Shown: in pieces, positions 35,238 through 48,800 of the stretch
Layout: every line of letters starts with the position of its first letter
How positions within the stretch are numbered: position 1 is the first letter of the stretch
Assembly: GCA_015183035.1 (NCBI GenBank)
Contig: JACZZP010000015.1
Location: forward strand, 434,001 to 498,000
Length of the DNA stretch: 64,000 nucleotides
Reading direction: 5' to 3'
From: Meloidogyne chitwoodi
Taxonomy: Eukaryota; Nematoda; Chromadorea; Rhabditida; Meloidogynidae
Program-made: the position numbers and the translations under genes
The notes under the pieces: model-generated
Database searches by the model: none
The model's input: the letters and a program-made list of their open reading frames with translations, nothing else
What the model was told of the DNA's origin: nothing

Positions 35238-38054
35238 CTATGATGGTTGAACCCCTTCAAAAATGTATAAATTATTTGTTGCAGCTAAAGCTATAATATC
35301 AGCTGATGGATGCCAAGCACAATGAAGAATCTTTAAAATTTTATTTTTTATTAATATGTATTATTCTTATTAGTTTTTTTCTCTCCAAAATTGTTTAAAA
35401 AATACTGGCAATTTTAGTAATAAAGAATTTTTTTAATTTATAAAAGAAAACCTTTTTGTTAAAATCCAGGAAATCAGCGCTAATTTCTTCTTTACGTTTT
35501 CTACCAGGAATTGTTGCTGCTGCATTTCCGCCTTTTTTACTTCCTCCATTAAGACGACCGGGTGTTGATGAAAATGGTGATTGTCTAAATGGTTTACACA
35601 ATTCAAGACTAGCTTCATAAGTTGATTCAACATGAGAATTTCGCTTAAAAGTGCGAAAGTGATTGTTGTAAGAGCCAGTAATAACATGTCTTCAAAAAAT
35701 AAAAATAATTTAAAAAAATTAGAAGAAAAAAAAACCTGTCATCACCACTCCAACAACATTCAAATTTATCAAAAATTGAATCATTCTCGTATAGTGTACA
35801 AAGTTTTGAGCGTAAACAATCATGAACATGATAAGTTTCAACTGGTCTAGATTCCATATTTAAATCCCAAACCTTTAAATTTAAAGAAAAATAAAAAAAT
35901 AAATGGTATTTTCGTAATTTGCGAAACCCTTTTTCAGCGCCAAAAGTTGAGTGCAAATACAGGCTATTTTAATTTAGTTACCTATTTTTATTTTAGTTAT
36001 ATTTTTATAAATTGTTTATATATACTTGCTTAACGACTAACGATATTAAAAATACAACAAACTTTATTATATTAAAAGTATTTTAGTTCTCACTCAATTT
36101 TTAACACTGAAATGACAATAAAGTACAACCCAAATAAGCCCAAAAATAATAAAAAAAACAACAAACGTTGACTGTGAGGTAATCCCGTGTAAGAAGATAT
36201 CTGCCGCTTCTCGAAAATTTAACATCAGATATAGAGGATATAATTTCAGAGAAAAAAGAACGCGCTGCTGGATCTTCTTTCTCCTCAAATACTAAAAAAA
36301 ATTTTTTAATTAGAAGAAAACTTTAAAAAAACCTTTTGCAGCTCCATCACAAAGAGCGCCATCACGCATATCACAAAGACGTATAATACCCTTAGAGGAG
36401 CTATAAGCAAATAAATGACAGTGTTGTTGATGAAATTCAGCAGCTGTAATTACCTAAAAAGCACAAAAAAATAAAAAAATTAAAAAAAATAATAAAAAAC
36501 CTCAGTCAATTCCTCCATATTTGTTGGTTTAATATCAACAATATCTAAGAATAAAAAAAGCTGAAATTTAATAAAAAAAATTTCATACTAAAGCTCTGAT
36601 TTGTTATTTCATGATTCCACAAATTTATTCGAAGATCATCAGCCGAAATAAATGTTTCTTGATCCGAATTGATGCTGATTGAGTTAATGTGCTTAAAATT
36701 AATTTTTTTTATAAATTATTCATTAAAAAAAGTCTCTTAAAAATCTTAAATTTATTATTTAAAATCTTCGCAAAAAAAGAAAGATTGTGAAACAATTTTT
36801 GGAAAATGCAATTTTGAAATATTTTATAAAATGATTCCCTTCTCGTGGAAAAGATGAAAAAAATAAATATCATAAAATTTAGAGATAAACTAAATTATTA
36901 AATAACCTACATATGTATGGGCATTTGCATAAACCCTTCGAGGCGAAGCTTCAACAATAAGCTCCATTGGAACTAACATTGGTAATTGAAGAGGAGTGCC
37001 ACTTATGAGCCTGCAACTAATAAAGTGATATAATATATATTTACTAATTGTTAAATTTAACAAAAAGTTGAATAGTTTAACAGCTCTTCCAAACCAAAAT
37101 TAAATTTTTTCAAAATAAAATACCTTCTAGTACCATCGTCATAACGTAAATTATAACCACCATCTGCCATTTTTCGTTCTCTTTCTGATATTTTCCATAA
37201 CTTTACTGTTTTATCTAAAAAAATATTTTTAAATAAAATAAAAACCTTTATAAATTAAAAAAACCGTTTGTTGAAATTATAAAATTAGCAGCATTTTTCT
37301 TTTTCATCCATTTTATTTGGTTAATTTTTTCCTCAATTTCTAATGACTTTAAATAATCAAATTCAGGTTCATGCGATTGGAATGTTGAATAGACGTTGTA
37401 CTCACTTGTTCTTACACCGTTTAAATAAACACCCTGAAAAATATAATTTTTAAAAAAGGTAGAAAGCAAAGAATCAAAAGACTGAAAGAAAATTTTTGAG
37501 TATTGACACCTAGCAAGTATTCTAAGCATTCTCATAATTCGTTTAAAAACATTTAGATTAACTTTAAGGACACAACTTCGAAATAATCTTTAATCAGTGT
37601 CCTACCGATTCAGGTCATAAGTGGAACTTTAGAAATGATCTGAAACAAATCAAAACAACAACCCGACAAATAAAACACTCCTAAAACTCTTATATAAAAT
37701 TAAGTAGACCAATAACTATTAAAAAAACAATAAAACATACACTTTGATCACGTTGAAAAATAACTACTCTGCCTCCTTTATCTCCTGTTGCAAGCAATTC
37801 ACCATCTGAATAACAAAAAATAAAATAACAAATAAAGATAAATAGAATACCATGAGAAAATTCGACACAAGAAATTATATCCGCTGAAATAAAAATATAA
37901 GAAATTCTAATTAAAAATAACCGTCAGTCGGTGCATCATCTGTTTCAATATTTCCTTTTATTTGTGAAAACCGCCATTGGATTTCATCTGAAAATTCCAT
38001 GCTTTGAGGTTCACTACTACCAGCTCTAGATGATGATGGCTCTGAACAATCCAT
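35238..38054 (-). CDS. sur-6: PP2A regulatory subunit B55 (PPP2R2 family)
   Basis: WD40 beta-propeller subunit that directs protein phosphatase 2A to substrates. Thirteen exons: 38054-37922, 37883-37851, 37805-37741, 37433-37265, 37214-37124, 37010-36911, 36691-36589, 36544-36501, 36453-36333, 36291-36167, 35872-35736, 35689-35452, 35330-35238. Conserved B55 strings include [110 protein letters not shown] and the end [20 protein letters not shown]. The start is taken at the first true ATG (MDCSEPSSS); the frame stays open upstream to a TTG. An insertion of about 20 residues ([17 protein letters not shown]) before the last blade is not in the human protein as I recall it. C. elegans has a single B55 gene, sur-6. 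Confidence 0.93.
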
Positions 38055-38108
38055 TGATGATTGCTGCTTTCTCCTTGGGTAAATATTGATTAGCCGCAGT
38101 GTGTTCAA

Positions 38109-40023
38109 TTTTTAAAATATATGGTTTTCTGTTTTACTTTTCTGTTAAATAAAATTAATTATTAAGCACTAAATTTAAGATTTTAAATAATTTTAGATTG
38201 TTAAAAAAATTTACAGAAAAAAAGTTAAAAAATTTCCTTAAAAAATATTATGTAGTACTACACCATAAAATTTTAATGAATTAAAAACAATTAAAATAAA
38301 AAATGCTTCACTCGTACATTAACTATTTTTAAAGTCTGTAAAATACTAGCGATTAGCAGCAAAATAAAAACATAGCAAGGTGTGGGTGGATAAAAAAATT
38401 CTTTTCTCCTCTTTAGGACATTATTGGCCAAGTAAATGTGTACATATTGGAAAATTCTTAACACTCAGGATGCCGCGCAAAATGCGCAAAAATACATGCC
38501 AACATCCTTGGCAAAAAAAAAAAGAAAATGGATATAAAAAAAGGTGTTTTTATCCTTGTTAGAGGGTGTTGTTGCGAGAGAAGATGCACCCACAAAAAAT
38601 GATCAATAAATAAATGTTGTTGTATGTAAGCAAAAGTGAGGGAGAGAAAAGCGTTATAATAAAAAAAAGAAATGAGAAAATATTAAAAAAAAAGAATAAC
38701 TTGGGAAAAAGACAGAAAAAGCAAAAAAAATATAGGACATTAGCTTATGTTTAGAAAAATATACTAAAAAAATATGTTAGCATGTAGTTATGTCGGTTGG
38801 CAAGGAACTTTGTATAACAAAAGTAAATTTAGATGTGCTAATGACTGCAAAAAAGATTTTTTTAAGTTAAATGAACTTTAAAGTTATACAAATCCTTAGT
38901 TTTTTTCTGTAACTTCAAACTTTTTTTGCTTTTTTCTTAGTTTGGAGAAAATGTCATTTTTGGTAGAAAATTGTTTTTTGGCATTATGTTTTGAATAAAA
39001 AGATTTTTTGTCAATTGAGTCATAATTAAATTTTTTTAAATATAGAATTTTTTATTCACTGAATTTTCTAAGTCACACAGCAAGGAAAAAAATTTTTTTT
39101 TAAATACAAATGTAAAAAATAACCTATAAATTGTAAAAAATTTTATAAAAATTAAATGTATAAAAAAGTGTAAGGTTTTTTTTAAAACAAAAACATAAAA
39201 TAAATAAATATATATAAGAGAGTATTAACAAAAAAATTTTTTTAATAAAAAAAAGATTTATATGACCTATTGCAATATAATGAAAATATTTTAAACTCAT
39301 TAACGGATGTAATAAAAAAAGAGATTATTAAAACAAAGAAAATTTAATTTAAAGAAAATAAAAATAAAATTCTATAAAATAATTCCCTTAAATCAATGAA
39401 TATATTTAATCAACATCCTTCAATTTTTAAGTTCCTAAATGTGAGTAATAAAAATTTTTTTGTGTTTTATATATTTTTGTTAAATTTATTTTTTGGATAT
39501 TTTTTTAATTTTAATTAAAAAAAAATTTTTTTAAATGTATTTTTATCTCCAATAAATTATTTAATTTTTTTAATATTATTAAAGCTTAGAAAATAAGGTT
39601 TAGATCTGTGTTGTGCTAAGTTCTATTATAATATTTAATATTTAATTTTCTCATCTATTAAAAAAGACATTTTTCTAATTAAAAAAAACAACAAATTTAT
39701 ACAAAAGAATTTATACATAAATGGAAATAAAATATATTTAATTTAAAATAAAATTTAAATGTTAAATAAAATATATTAAAATTAATTTGGGTAAAACTTT
39801 TGACTAAAATAGTGAAAACTAATAAAAGAGTAATTCCTCATGAATCGTTGAGAAAAGAGAAACTAATGTAAGTATAAGTTTATTTTTCGTAGTACCTACT
39901 ACTATAAAAGCAAGTAAAACTTGATTATTTTATTAAAACTTTTTTGTTGTCTTTAAATTGTTTCTCTTCAAAAATTTTGTTTTTAATTATTATATCATCT
40001 TTTTATTTATTTTTTAGTTCAAA
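38109..40023. other. intergenic region with promoter of the downstream gene
   Basis: Mostly AT-rich DNA. A repeat-like string occurs at about 38470-38520 (gccgcgcaaaatgcgcaaaa). The last 230 bp carry the promoter block described separately. Confidence 0.5.
39795..39960 (+). promoter_or_regulatory. core promoter block with TATA box
   Basis: Contains aacttttgactaaaatag, aagtttatttttcgtag, the TATA box in actataaaagcaagtaaaac (39901-39920) and ttattaaaacttttttgttg. It is followed by an acceptor tttttttag and then the ATG at 40024, about 120 bp after the TATA box. The ordered similarity to 1190-1310 suggests a conserved or duplicated promoter. Confidence 0.5.
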
Positions 40024-40875
40024 ATGGTCAAAACAAAAGTTTTATTTCTAATAATTTTCAATATTGTAATTATCAATCTTTCTGCTTCTCAAGACGATTT
40101 CTCTACAACATCAATTACTATCAATGTCACTGGACAAGATAATGAATTTACGGATTTTAAAGAGAGAAGTTTGCCTATGGTAGTGAAGATGGAAATTGAA
40201 AACAATCGCACAGTATCGTCAAATCTGTTAATGCTTTTCTATGCGGTTATTGCACCGATTATTGGATTGGTTATTTTTTCTATTTTAATGGTTAGTATTT
40301 AATTAGAATAAATAAAATAACCAAAATATAACCGAGTATAAACATGGTTTTTTTGATCTTTTGGGTATTTTCATTATTTGATTGATCTTTTGGTTGTTAT
40401 CAAACTCTAATTATATTAATTTTTTAAGTTCTGTTGTGTTCGTGGCTACAGAAAATGGAAAAAAGCAAGAATTGAAGCTTATGCTCGTCGTCGAGAACGT
40501 AAACGTTCACGTAGCAAATCTCTTAGTCGTAAATCATCATTAGAAGGTAAAAAGAAGGATAAATCACCACCACTACCAGTTGAGGAAATAGAAAAAACAC
40601 CTTCAACAACAAAATTAACACCAATAGAAGATTTAATTTCCAAATCATTGACAGCATTAGCTGGAGGAGTTAAAAGTGGAAGATCTCTTCGGACACCACC
40701 ACCAGCACGTGATGGAGTTATAATACCAAATTCTAATAGTAGAAGTGAAGGTTCAATATCTGACAGAAAAGAAACTAAAGAAACTACTGAAGAAAGTATT
40801 GATGATGATTTGGAACAACAATCTTCGTTAGTTCTTTTAAGACCGATAAAAGAAGTTGGATCGATAAGAAATTAA
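40024..40875 (+). CDS. orphan single-pass membrane protein with basic cytoplasmic tail
   Basis: Two exons, 40024-40290 and 40429-40875, give 237 aa. Residues 1-22 are a signal peptide. The short extracellular part has N-glycosylation motifs (NVT, NRT). A transmembrane helix around residues 68-91 (LMLFYAVIAPIIGLVIFSIL) is followed by FCCVRGYRKWKK, giving likely palmitoylated cysteines and positive-inside charge. The tail is Arg/Ser-rich (ARRRERKRSRSKSLSRKSS) and then Ser/Thr/Glu-rich, with many possible phosphosites. I do not recognise a family. The ttttttag directly upstream of the ATG fits trans-splicing. Confidence 0.75.
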
Positions 40876-41638
40876 GAAATTATATAATTATTGTATTATA
40901 AATTTAGTTTTTTTAAATAATTATTGTATTGTTGATATTTATAAAAATAATAAATAAATAAATTAGTTTTTTATGTTTATAATGAAAATCTCCCATCTTT
41001 TTTAGCATATCTCTCACAAATCCTTTGAGTGGAAGGCAACAAATTATTTAAAATGAATATAAAAAGTTCTAAATAAAAGTTTAAAAAAAGTTCCTGAATT
41101 AAACTCATAAAATTTTAAAAAAAGTTTCTTTTTATTAAATACAAAAGAAATCACTTAGTACAAGGAAATAAATATTTTTTATAGCTTGATTTAAATATAA
41201 TAAAATATTAAATCAAAAACTATAAATGCTTTAAACACGTGATATAAAATCCTAAATAAAATAAAAATTTTAAAATACATAGTAGGTTATAAAATTTTTT
41301 TATAGCCTCTTTAGAAAAAGGAAATTTAAACATAAAAATGCCGAGTTGAGAAAAAGTGAAAAAAAGTTCCTTTTTTTTAAAATCATAAAATTTTTTAAAT
41401 CATAAAATTTTTTTGTTAAATAGGTAGATGAAAAAAGTTAATACATATTAAACTTAAAGATTTTAATAATAAAAAAATTTATGTGAATTTTTATCCATAA
41501 ATATTTTAACAAATATTAAGGGTATTTAAATAAGTAAATTAAACAGAAATTTTATTTTATTTAAAAAATATTTTTAATTTTATTTTATTTAAAAAAATTA
41601 AATTTAAAAAATATTAAAGAAGGGTAAATTAATTAAAA

Positions 41639-44600
41639 ATGTCCCAAATCATAATTATTATTGCTATTGCTTTTATTCCAGCTTTAGTCATAGCTGATTG
41701 CTCTACAGGCAATTGGACAAAAAGAAATGGTGAAGATGGTTATTCTTATGGGTATCAAGTAGTGTTAAAAGATTGGCTTAATTTTTATGAAGTAAGTAAA
41801 TAATTAAATAAATAATTTAAGGAAAAATATAAATTATTTTAAAAAATCAACAGTAAAATAATCTCCGGAAAGTATAAATTTATAAAACATTATGGAAAAT
41901 GTAAATAAATTCCGGAATATATACATATAAAACTATCCGGAAAATATAAATTTATAAAACTTTACGGAAAATATAAATTTATAAAACTTTACGGAAAAAG
42001 TTAATAAATTCCGGAATAAAAAAATACTTTTGAACTTAAATGTTTAAAATTTTAAAAAGTCGCTTAATTTAAAAATTAATTTAAAGGCACACGCTCAGTG
42101 TCTTGCAATTGGAGGTGAAGTTGTATCAATCCACAGTGCAGCAGAAAATGAATTTGTTCGTAAATTAGCTGCACCCTTTCTGAACAAGTGCCAAACAGAT
42201 AATTCTGTTTGTGCTCAAAGAGTTTCTTCTGGCCTTGATTTTTATTTACGTACAATCTGGTTAGGCATGAATAGATGTCAATATTATCCTTCCTACAATT
42301 CTTCCATTGATTGTAAAAATTCGGATGGAACTCATTGTGATTTTGCTAGTTACAATGGTGTGATTAATAGTGGAAATCCAAATCCTGCAGGTTATCCTTG
42401 GGGATATGGAAATCCTTCAGGAAGTGATAGTGGACAAGGAGGTAACTTTTTGATTATATCTTCGAAAATAAAAGCCAATTTGTAATTTTTAAGCTGGTCA
42501 TATTGAAGAATGTGTAGCAATGTATAACAGCACATCAGGAGAGTGGAATGATATGTCATGTTTCCATAAATTAGGAGGGGTTGTATGCAAAAGGAACTGT
42601 TCGGCAACATGTGAAGATTCATCTCCAATTACCGCTGTGGCCGCACCTTCTTCTATAACTGATAGTATGTAAATTGACTATGTATATCTGATGATTTATT
42701 TTTCAATTCTCCTTTAAAGAGGAGACTACATTTTAATCTATTTTACCGAGCAATAATTAAAATATAAATTTATTTCAGCAACATGTAACTTGGATAATTG
42801 GACACAACGTACTGGTGAAGACGGCAAAACATATGGCTATCAAGTAGTATTACGAGATTGGCTTAATTTTTACGAAGTGAACAATAAAATTTTAAATATC
42901 CAACATAAATATATTTTTTAAGGCTCACGCTCAATGTCTTGCAATTGGAGGTGAAGTTGCATCAATCCACAGTGCAGCAGAAAATGAATTTGTTCGTCAA
43001 TTGGCAGCACCATCAATTAACAAGTGCCAAACAGATAATTCAGTTTGTGCTCAACGAACTAGCACTAGTAGTCTTGATTTTATTTTGCGTACATTCTGGT
43101 TAGGCATGAATCGTTGTCAATATTATCCTTCCTACAATGCTTCCGTTGATTGTATAAATTCGGATGGAACTCATTGTGATTTTGCTAGTTACAATGGTGT
43201 GATTAATAGTGGAAATCCGAATCCAGCAGGTTATCCTTGGGGATATGGAAGTCCTTCAGGAACTGATAGTGGACAAGGAGGTAGGAAAACTACTGACAAA
43301 ACACCAATCTTTTAATAATTTTTAAGCTGGAAACATTGAGGCATGTGTATCTATGTTTAATGGCACATCTGGAGAGTGGAATGACCTTCCGTGCTTCCAG
43401 AAATTGGGTGGAGTTATATGCAAAAAGAGTTGTTCGGCAGCTTGTGTTAGTTCTACCACAACAGCCTTACTTTCTACAACGACAACAATGGAACCTTCTA
43501 CTACAACAACTGAACCATCAACAACAACAACTGAACCATCAACTACAACAACTGAACCCTCAACTACTACAACTGAACCCTCAACTACTACAACTGAACC
43601 TTCTACAACGACAACCTTGCCTTCTACTACAACAACTGAACCTTCTACTACAACAACTGAACCATCAACTACAACAACAGTTCCTTCTACTACAACAGCC
43701 TTCACATGCGTTCAACCTCAAACTACTGCAACACTCGCATACACTAGGTCAGATCCAAAAATAAAGACACAAGTGAATCCTGCAGCAGCTTGTCCTTGCC
43801 CAGCTGAGCCTGGCAATCATGATGTTTATTTTGTCCCAGTTAGCAACGTTACAACTGGAAACAACTCAGGAGCTTCTCCAATCAATATGCAATGCGCAAC
43901 TATGGAAAGCTTCTGTATTTGTGATGAATTCGATGTTTGTTGGAAGCTGGTAAATGCATATGCCCAAATTGTAATTAACTCATTCTGTGATCCAACATGT
44001 CATATGTTTGCACGATTGACCAACATTTCACCATTTACACAAACACTTGTAAGCGATAATGGACGGAACATAACACTTAAAGATCAATTGACTACAAAAA
44101 ACAATAAAACTTTTACGTACAAGCCTATGAATAGTTCGGCAGATTATTACGTTTTGGTCAGTTATAATTTTTTCAAATATTTAAATTATTTTTAGGCAAG
44201 AAGTATTCGATGTCTTTCTAGTGGCCAAACATGTACTCCGATTAAGTGCACCGTTTCTACGGCAACAACTCCTCCCACAACGAATAAGCCTTCAACGACT
44301 ACAACTTTGCCAACCACAACCACAACTTTACCTTCAACGACCACAACTTTGCCTTCAACAACCACAACTTTACCTTCAACGACCACAACTTTACCTTCAA
44401 CGACCACAACTTTGCCTTCAACAACCACAACTTTACCTTCAACGACCACAACTTTGTCTTCAACGACCACAACTTTGCCTTCAACGACTACAACTTTGCC
44501 TTCAACGACCACAACTTTACCTTCCACAACTACGACAAGACCTTTAACGACCACAACTATGCAGGAAAGTAAGTTTGTAACGTCTTTTTTTTTTGAAACG

Positions 44601-45584
44601 GGTAATTAGTTTTAGCTAAATTATTTTAACCATAATAACTAATGGAATTAAACTTATTAGATTGTGGTGATTGTTCACTTGGCCAATCAAAACTTATAAT
44701 TGATAAAACTACTCTGCTTAGTAACCAAACCATTAATAATGCATTCTCAAGTCAATGCGTTAATAATTGCAAGATAAAAACAGTTTCCCAGGTTATTTAG
44801 TTTAATTTTATTAAAAATAGATACATAAACAATTCAATATTTATCCTTTGATTAGTGAATTTGTAAATTTGAATATGTCAAATAATTGTAAATTTTTTTA
44901 GGTTTGCTATGATACACACCCGATAAGCGTTGTTAAAATTCGTTGTACTAACTCAACACAATTCTGTGTTTGTTCCCCCAATGAAAAAGGCTGCTTTACA
45001 GTAACTCAACGTCAACCACTTTTCCAGGCTGATTATTTAATTTACGCTAATGGTTTGTTTTTAAGGAATAAATTAATATTATTTAAAAATTTAAGCAAGT
45101 TATACGTTTTTGGCTTTAAATACTGGATCCAGTGAAATTAGCAATGGAATTAAAACTTTCCGTTTTTCAACAAGCATGACTTTTATACCCAATGATTCCA
45201 CGTTTTTGAATGCTCCATATCTCGCAGGTATATCTATTTAAAGGTCTAAGGAAATTTCTGCTAAATGGTCCAACCAAAATGGTCGTTAATTTTCGGTTCT
45301 TCCACACTCCAGTTGAGTCTTAGAAAATTAATGCGAGTTTGATAGATGAGGCCTTTTCTTCTCTTTATTCAAAATCTAACACACAAGATTTTGGAGACTC
45401 ATATGAACTTATGATAGACCGAAAGTTTCAAAGTGGTTTAGGACATATTTACTTATAATTATTGCCCCCACTTTTATTTTTTATAAATATTAAATTTTTT
45501 TATCAATTTATAGTTTCATGTTCTGGTTGCGACCCAATACACAATAATGGACAGGATGCACAAAAACCTTGTCAAAGAAAATAA
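41639..45584 (+). CDS. secreted protein with two C-type lectin domains and mucin-like linkers
   Basis: Eleven exons: 41639-41791, 42087-42441, 42494-42664, 42779-42876, 42923-43280, 43327-44156, 44196-44568, 44661-44791, 44902-45052, 45096-45227, 45514-45584. A signal peptide (MSQIIIIIAIAFIPALVIA) is followed by two tandem C-type lectin domains, about 90% alike, each with YGYQVVLxDWLNFYEAHAQC, CLAIGGEV.SIHSAAEN, a WLG motif, GEWND and a final CK. The classical Ca-binding EPN/QPD plus WND set is only partly recognisable (NPNPAGYPWG, EWNDM/EWNDL), so sugar binding is uncertain. Next come a TTTTEPS repeat linker, a cysteine-rich region with N-glycosylation sites, a second linker of LPSTTTT repeats, and three small cysteine-rich exons. 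Nematode clec proteins often act in defence or at host surfaces. Long ORFs on other frames here are artefacts of the repeats. Confidence 0.88.
41865..42020. repeat. intronic tandem repeat (ccggaaaatataaatttata)
   Basis: About five imperfect units of roughly 28 bp with cggaaaatataaatttataa in the first lectin intron, including two identical adjacent copies. Confidence 0.75.
43490..43700 (+). repeat. coding repeat, TTTTEPS units
   Basis: Ten or so 21-bp units (acaacaactgaaccatcaac and variants) encode the first mucin-like linker of the lectin. Third positions vary between copies, showing selection at the protein level or recent drift. Confidence 0.85.
44295..44550 (+). repeat. coding repeat, LPSTTTT units
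   Basis: Around twelve 21-bp units (ttgccttcaacgaccacaac and variants) encode the second mucin-like linker. The unit differs from the first linker in LPS versus EPS, so the two arrays expanded independently or diverged after a duplication. Confidence 0.85.
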
Positions 45585-45805
45585 AATTAAATAAAAAAAT
45601 AAATATATTAAATAATATTATACTTTCCTCTATTAATCTAAATTAATCTTTTGGGGATTTTCGTTAAAAAATTAATTAAATTGTTAATAAACTTAATATT
45701 TAATTATAACAATAATGTATGTAATAAATCGAAAATAAAATACAAAAATATTTTATTATTAAAAAAGATTTAACATTAAAAAAATTATTTAAAAAAATTT
45801 ATATT

Positions 45806-48800
45806 TCATCGTATAGGGCAAATAGGTGGTCTTTGCAATGTTGAGCGAATTCCACTATTTCCAGCTTTTCTTCTCAAAAATATTCTTTTTAGTGCTACTT
45901 GATAATCTTAAAATTTATTTATTTTAAATAAACTTAAATAAAAAAATATTTTTGTATCTACCTCTATTAAAGACTGTATAAATTATTGGATTCATTGCAG
46001 AATTCTTTTCAAAAAAAAAAATAAAAATTATTAAAATTATAAATTTAATTACCGAATAGCCCAGCCAAGTAATAAACTGAAAATTTTAAAAAATTTAAAT
46101 TATTTAAAATTCTCTAATAGACACTAAGGTTGTTAACTTTTCTGTTTTCCGGTTCTACATAAATCTCTTCAGAGCGACTGTGATAAAGGCCACTCTCTCG
46201 TTGATAAAGATGCAGAAAAACTGACCAGTGGATAGTTGAGGTCAGAGAAACGTCAAATGACCTGCTCTTTTCCGGAATTGTAGACAATTCTCTGCGTCTT
46301 TTGTAGATGAGAGAGTGGCCTTTATCACAGTCGCTCTGAAGAGATTTATGTAGAACCGGAAAACAGGAAAGTTAACAACCCTAATAGACACCTATAATTT
46401 ATATTTTTTTAAATTTTATTTTCTATCAATTTTATTAAAAAAGTAAAACAACCATTTCGATATGTGGATTAACCGAACAATAAGCACAAAACTGTACAAA
46501 GACATACATTCTAAAAATTTAAAGAAAAATATATTTTTTAAACAAAATTTCTTTTTCAAAAATATAATGATGACATTTTTTATTTTTTTTTTTTGAATTT
46601 TAATTTAAAAAAAAGATACACAAAAAATGGAGTCCAACAAAGAGTAAAACATCCAAGTATTATACCCAAAACTTTAAAAATATATTTTTTAAGTTTAAAA
46701 AAATATAAAAAAAAATTACCTCGAACTCCTCTCCTCTCTTTTGCCGCACTAATTGTTCTAGGCCTTGTTTGGAGACTTTTGCGAAGATTTAATTCTTTTC
46801 TAAAAGTTAAAAGAGTAAAATTAAATATTAAAAAAATCATTGGCCAAACCATATCGAGAAAAATAAAAATTAACTTAAAAAATACCCATCTCACAAAAGG
46901 CTACGAGCTAAATAAAAATTTAAAAATGAAAGAAAAAATTAAAATTAAATCCCGAAAAATGAAGCGAGCAAAATAAATAAATAAAAGAAAAAAAATTAAA
47001 TTAAAAAATATATTTAATTTATAAAAAAAATTTAATTAAACCTTAATTTGTGTTTTCTAACTTTTTCATAAGTAGGCATTGCTGTTTGATGTCCAACAAT
47101 AATTCTTCCATTTTTATTTCGTAAAATTATTTGTTGTTGAGAATTATTTAAATCATCATCAGCATCATTTGTTCCTTCACTATTACGTTTTTTAATTAAA
47201 GTTTTAATTATATTTTGTTGTTGTGTTTTTGTTTGACAAGAATTATCAAAAACAACTTGTGTGTTGTTTTGTTGTTGTTTACCAATTGAATTTTCAACTG
47301 TTTTTATTTTAATTAAATTATTTTTTAATTTTTAATTAAATTATTTTTTAATTTATTATTTTTTAATTTATTATTTTTTAATTTTTATTTAATTATTTTT
47401 TAATTTATTATTTTTTAATTTTTAATTTATTATTTTTTAATTTTTATTTAATTATTTTTTAATTTATAAAGGAATTTTTGTTTAATTTAAAAATAATTAT
47501 AAGATTAGTGTTCTCCTGGAAAGAATTTGTTAAATTTTAACAGAGATCTACCGATTTTTTTTTAATATTTGACATTTATCCATTTCTTAGAACTGTCAAC
47601 TTTTATATTTTATTTAATAAATATGTAGTACATCTACTTAGCTTTGAGCAGAAAATGTTTTTATTCCATTTCTGATATTTACTAATTATTTTTCATAAAC
47701 CCTAGTTATCTCTCCTTCTTTTTAAACGGCGGAAAAAAATTAATAAAAAAATTTCTTTAATTGTTTTTTATTTAATTATGAGTTCTCTTTAATCCTAAAC
47801 TTATTTTTAAAGTAAAAATAAGAGGAGAAAAAGTGTGTAAAAATTATTATTTTCCCCCAAAAAAAATACTTGCCATATCCAAAAGATCTCCATTGCTTTC
47901 TTGACTGTAAAAGCATTTGTCTTTTAGCTGATGTAGGTGTTAATGGAGTATCATCATCATCAATATCTTCATTAGAATTTTTAAATGTTACTTTTGGAGT
48001 TTGAGGAGAACCAGTTTTTGATTGCCCATTGATACGAGAAATTATTGCATGAGAAGGACAATTTTGTTTAATATATTCTTTTTCTTTTACATTAGGCTAA
48101 AAAATAAATATTTTTTAGAAAAATATTATTTTTTGAAGGAACCCCAAAAAATAAAAAATAATGCCAAAATTAAAATGAATGCCAAAATAACAATATTTCG
48201 TAAATAAAGTTTTAAATAATTCCTTACCTCTTCATTATTTATTAAATCTTCATTTATATCACATTTTTCAACAGAATCTTCAACACTAACATCTTCTTCC
48301 TCTTCATAAATAATAGAGTGTTGTAGAGGTAGAACAGCAATTGTTGAAGAAGAGGAATCAAGCACTTTTGTTTCTTTAAAAAAATTTTTTTAAAGGATAA
48401 AAATTATTTCCAGTTTTTTCAAAGTTCCTATCTCTAATAAAAATATTTTTTAATTTTATTTAATTTACCTGTATCATTAATACCTCTACAAACATATTCT
48501 TCTTCATCTTCAAATACAGGTCTATCAACTATTTCCTCTTCATCCTCTTCGTCTTCATCTGCATCCCTTGCAAATTCATCAGACTTTAAAATTAAAAAAT
48601 TAATTTATTTATATTTATTTATTTTTACGGTAGGCAAAATGTGACTGATTTCATGAAGAATAGTTGATTCAATATGCTTTCGGATTACCTTAAAAAAATA
48701 AATTTTTTATTAGAAAAATGAAAAATAATAATAATTTTAAAATCGTTAAAGAATTTAAGAGACCAACCATAAAAAAAATATAATTTAAAAAAAGTATAGT

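Noticed and set aside
38380..38562. 60-codon plus-strand ORF
   Set aside because: No signal peptide, no splice context, no similarity recognised; contains a cgcaaaatgcgc repeat-like string.
43322..43705. Antisense ORF rich in VVVEGS repeats (also 44192-44554)
   Set aside because: Mirror readings of the Thr-repeat coding arrays of the lectin on the other strand.
43336..43764. Gln/Leu-rich ORF overlapping the lectin (also 44221-44547)
   Set aside because: Out-of-frame reading of the same 21-bp repeats.
46593..46976. 127-codon Lys-rich ORF on the plus strand
   Set aside because: Antisense to the TM5-TM6 exons of the GPCR; composition reflects A/T-rich complement.
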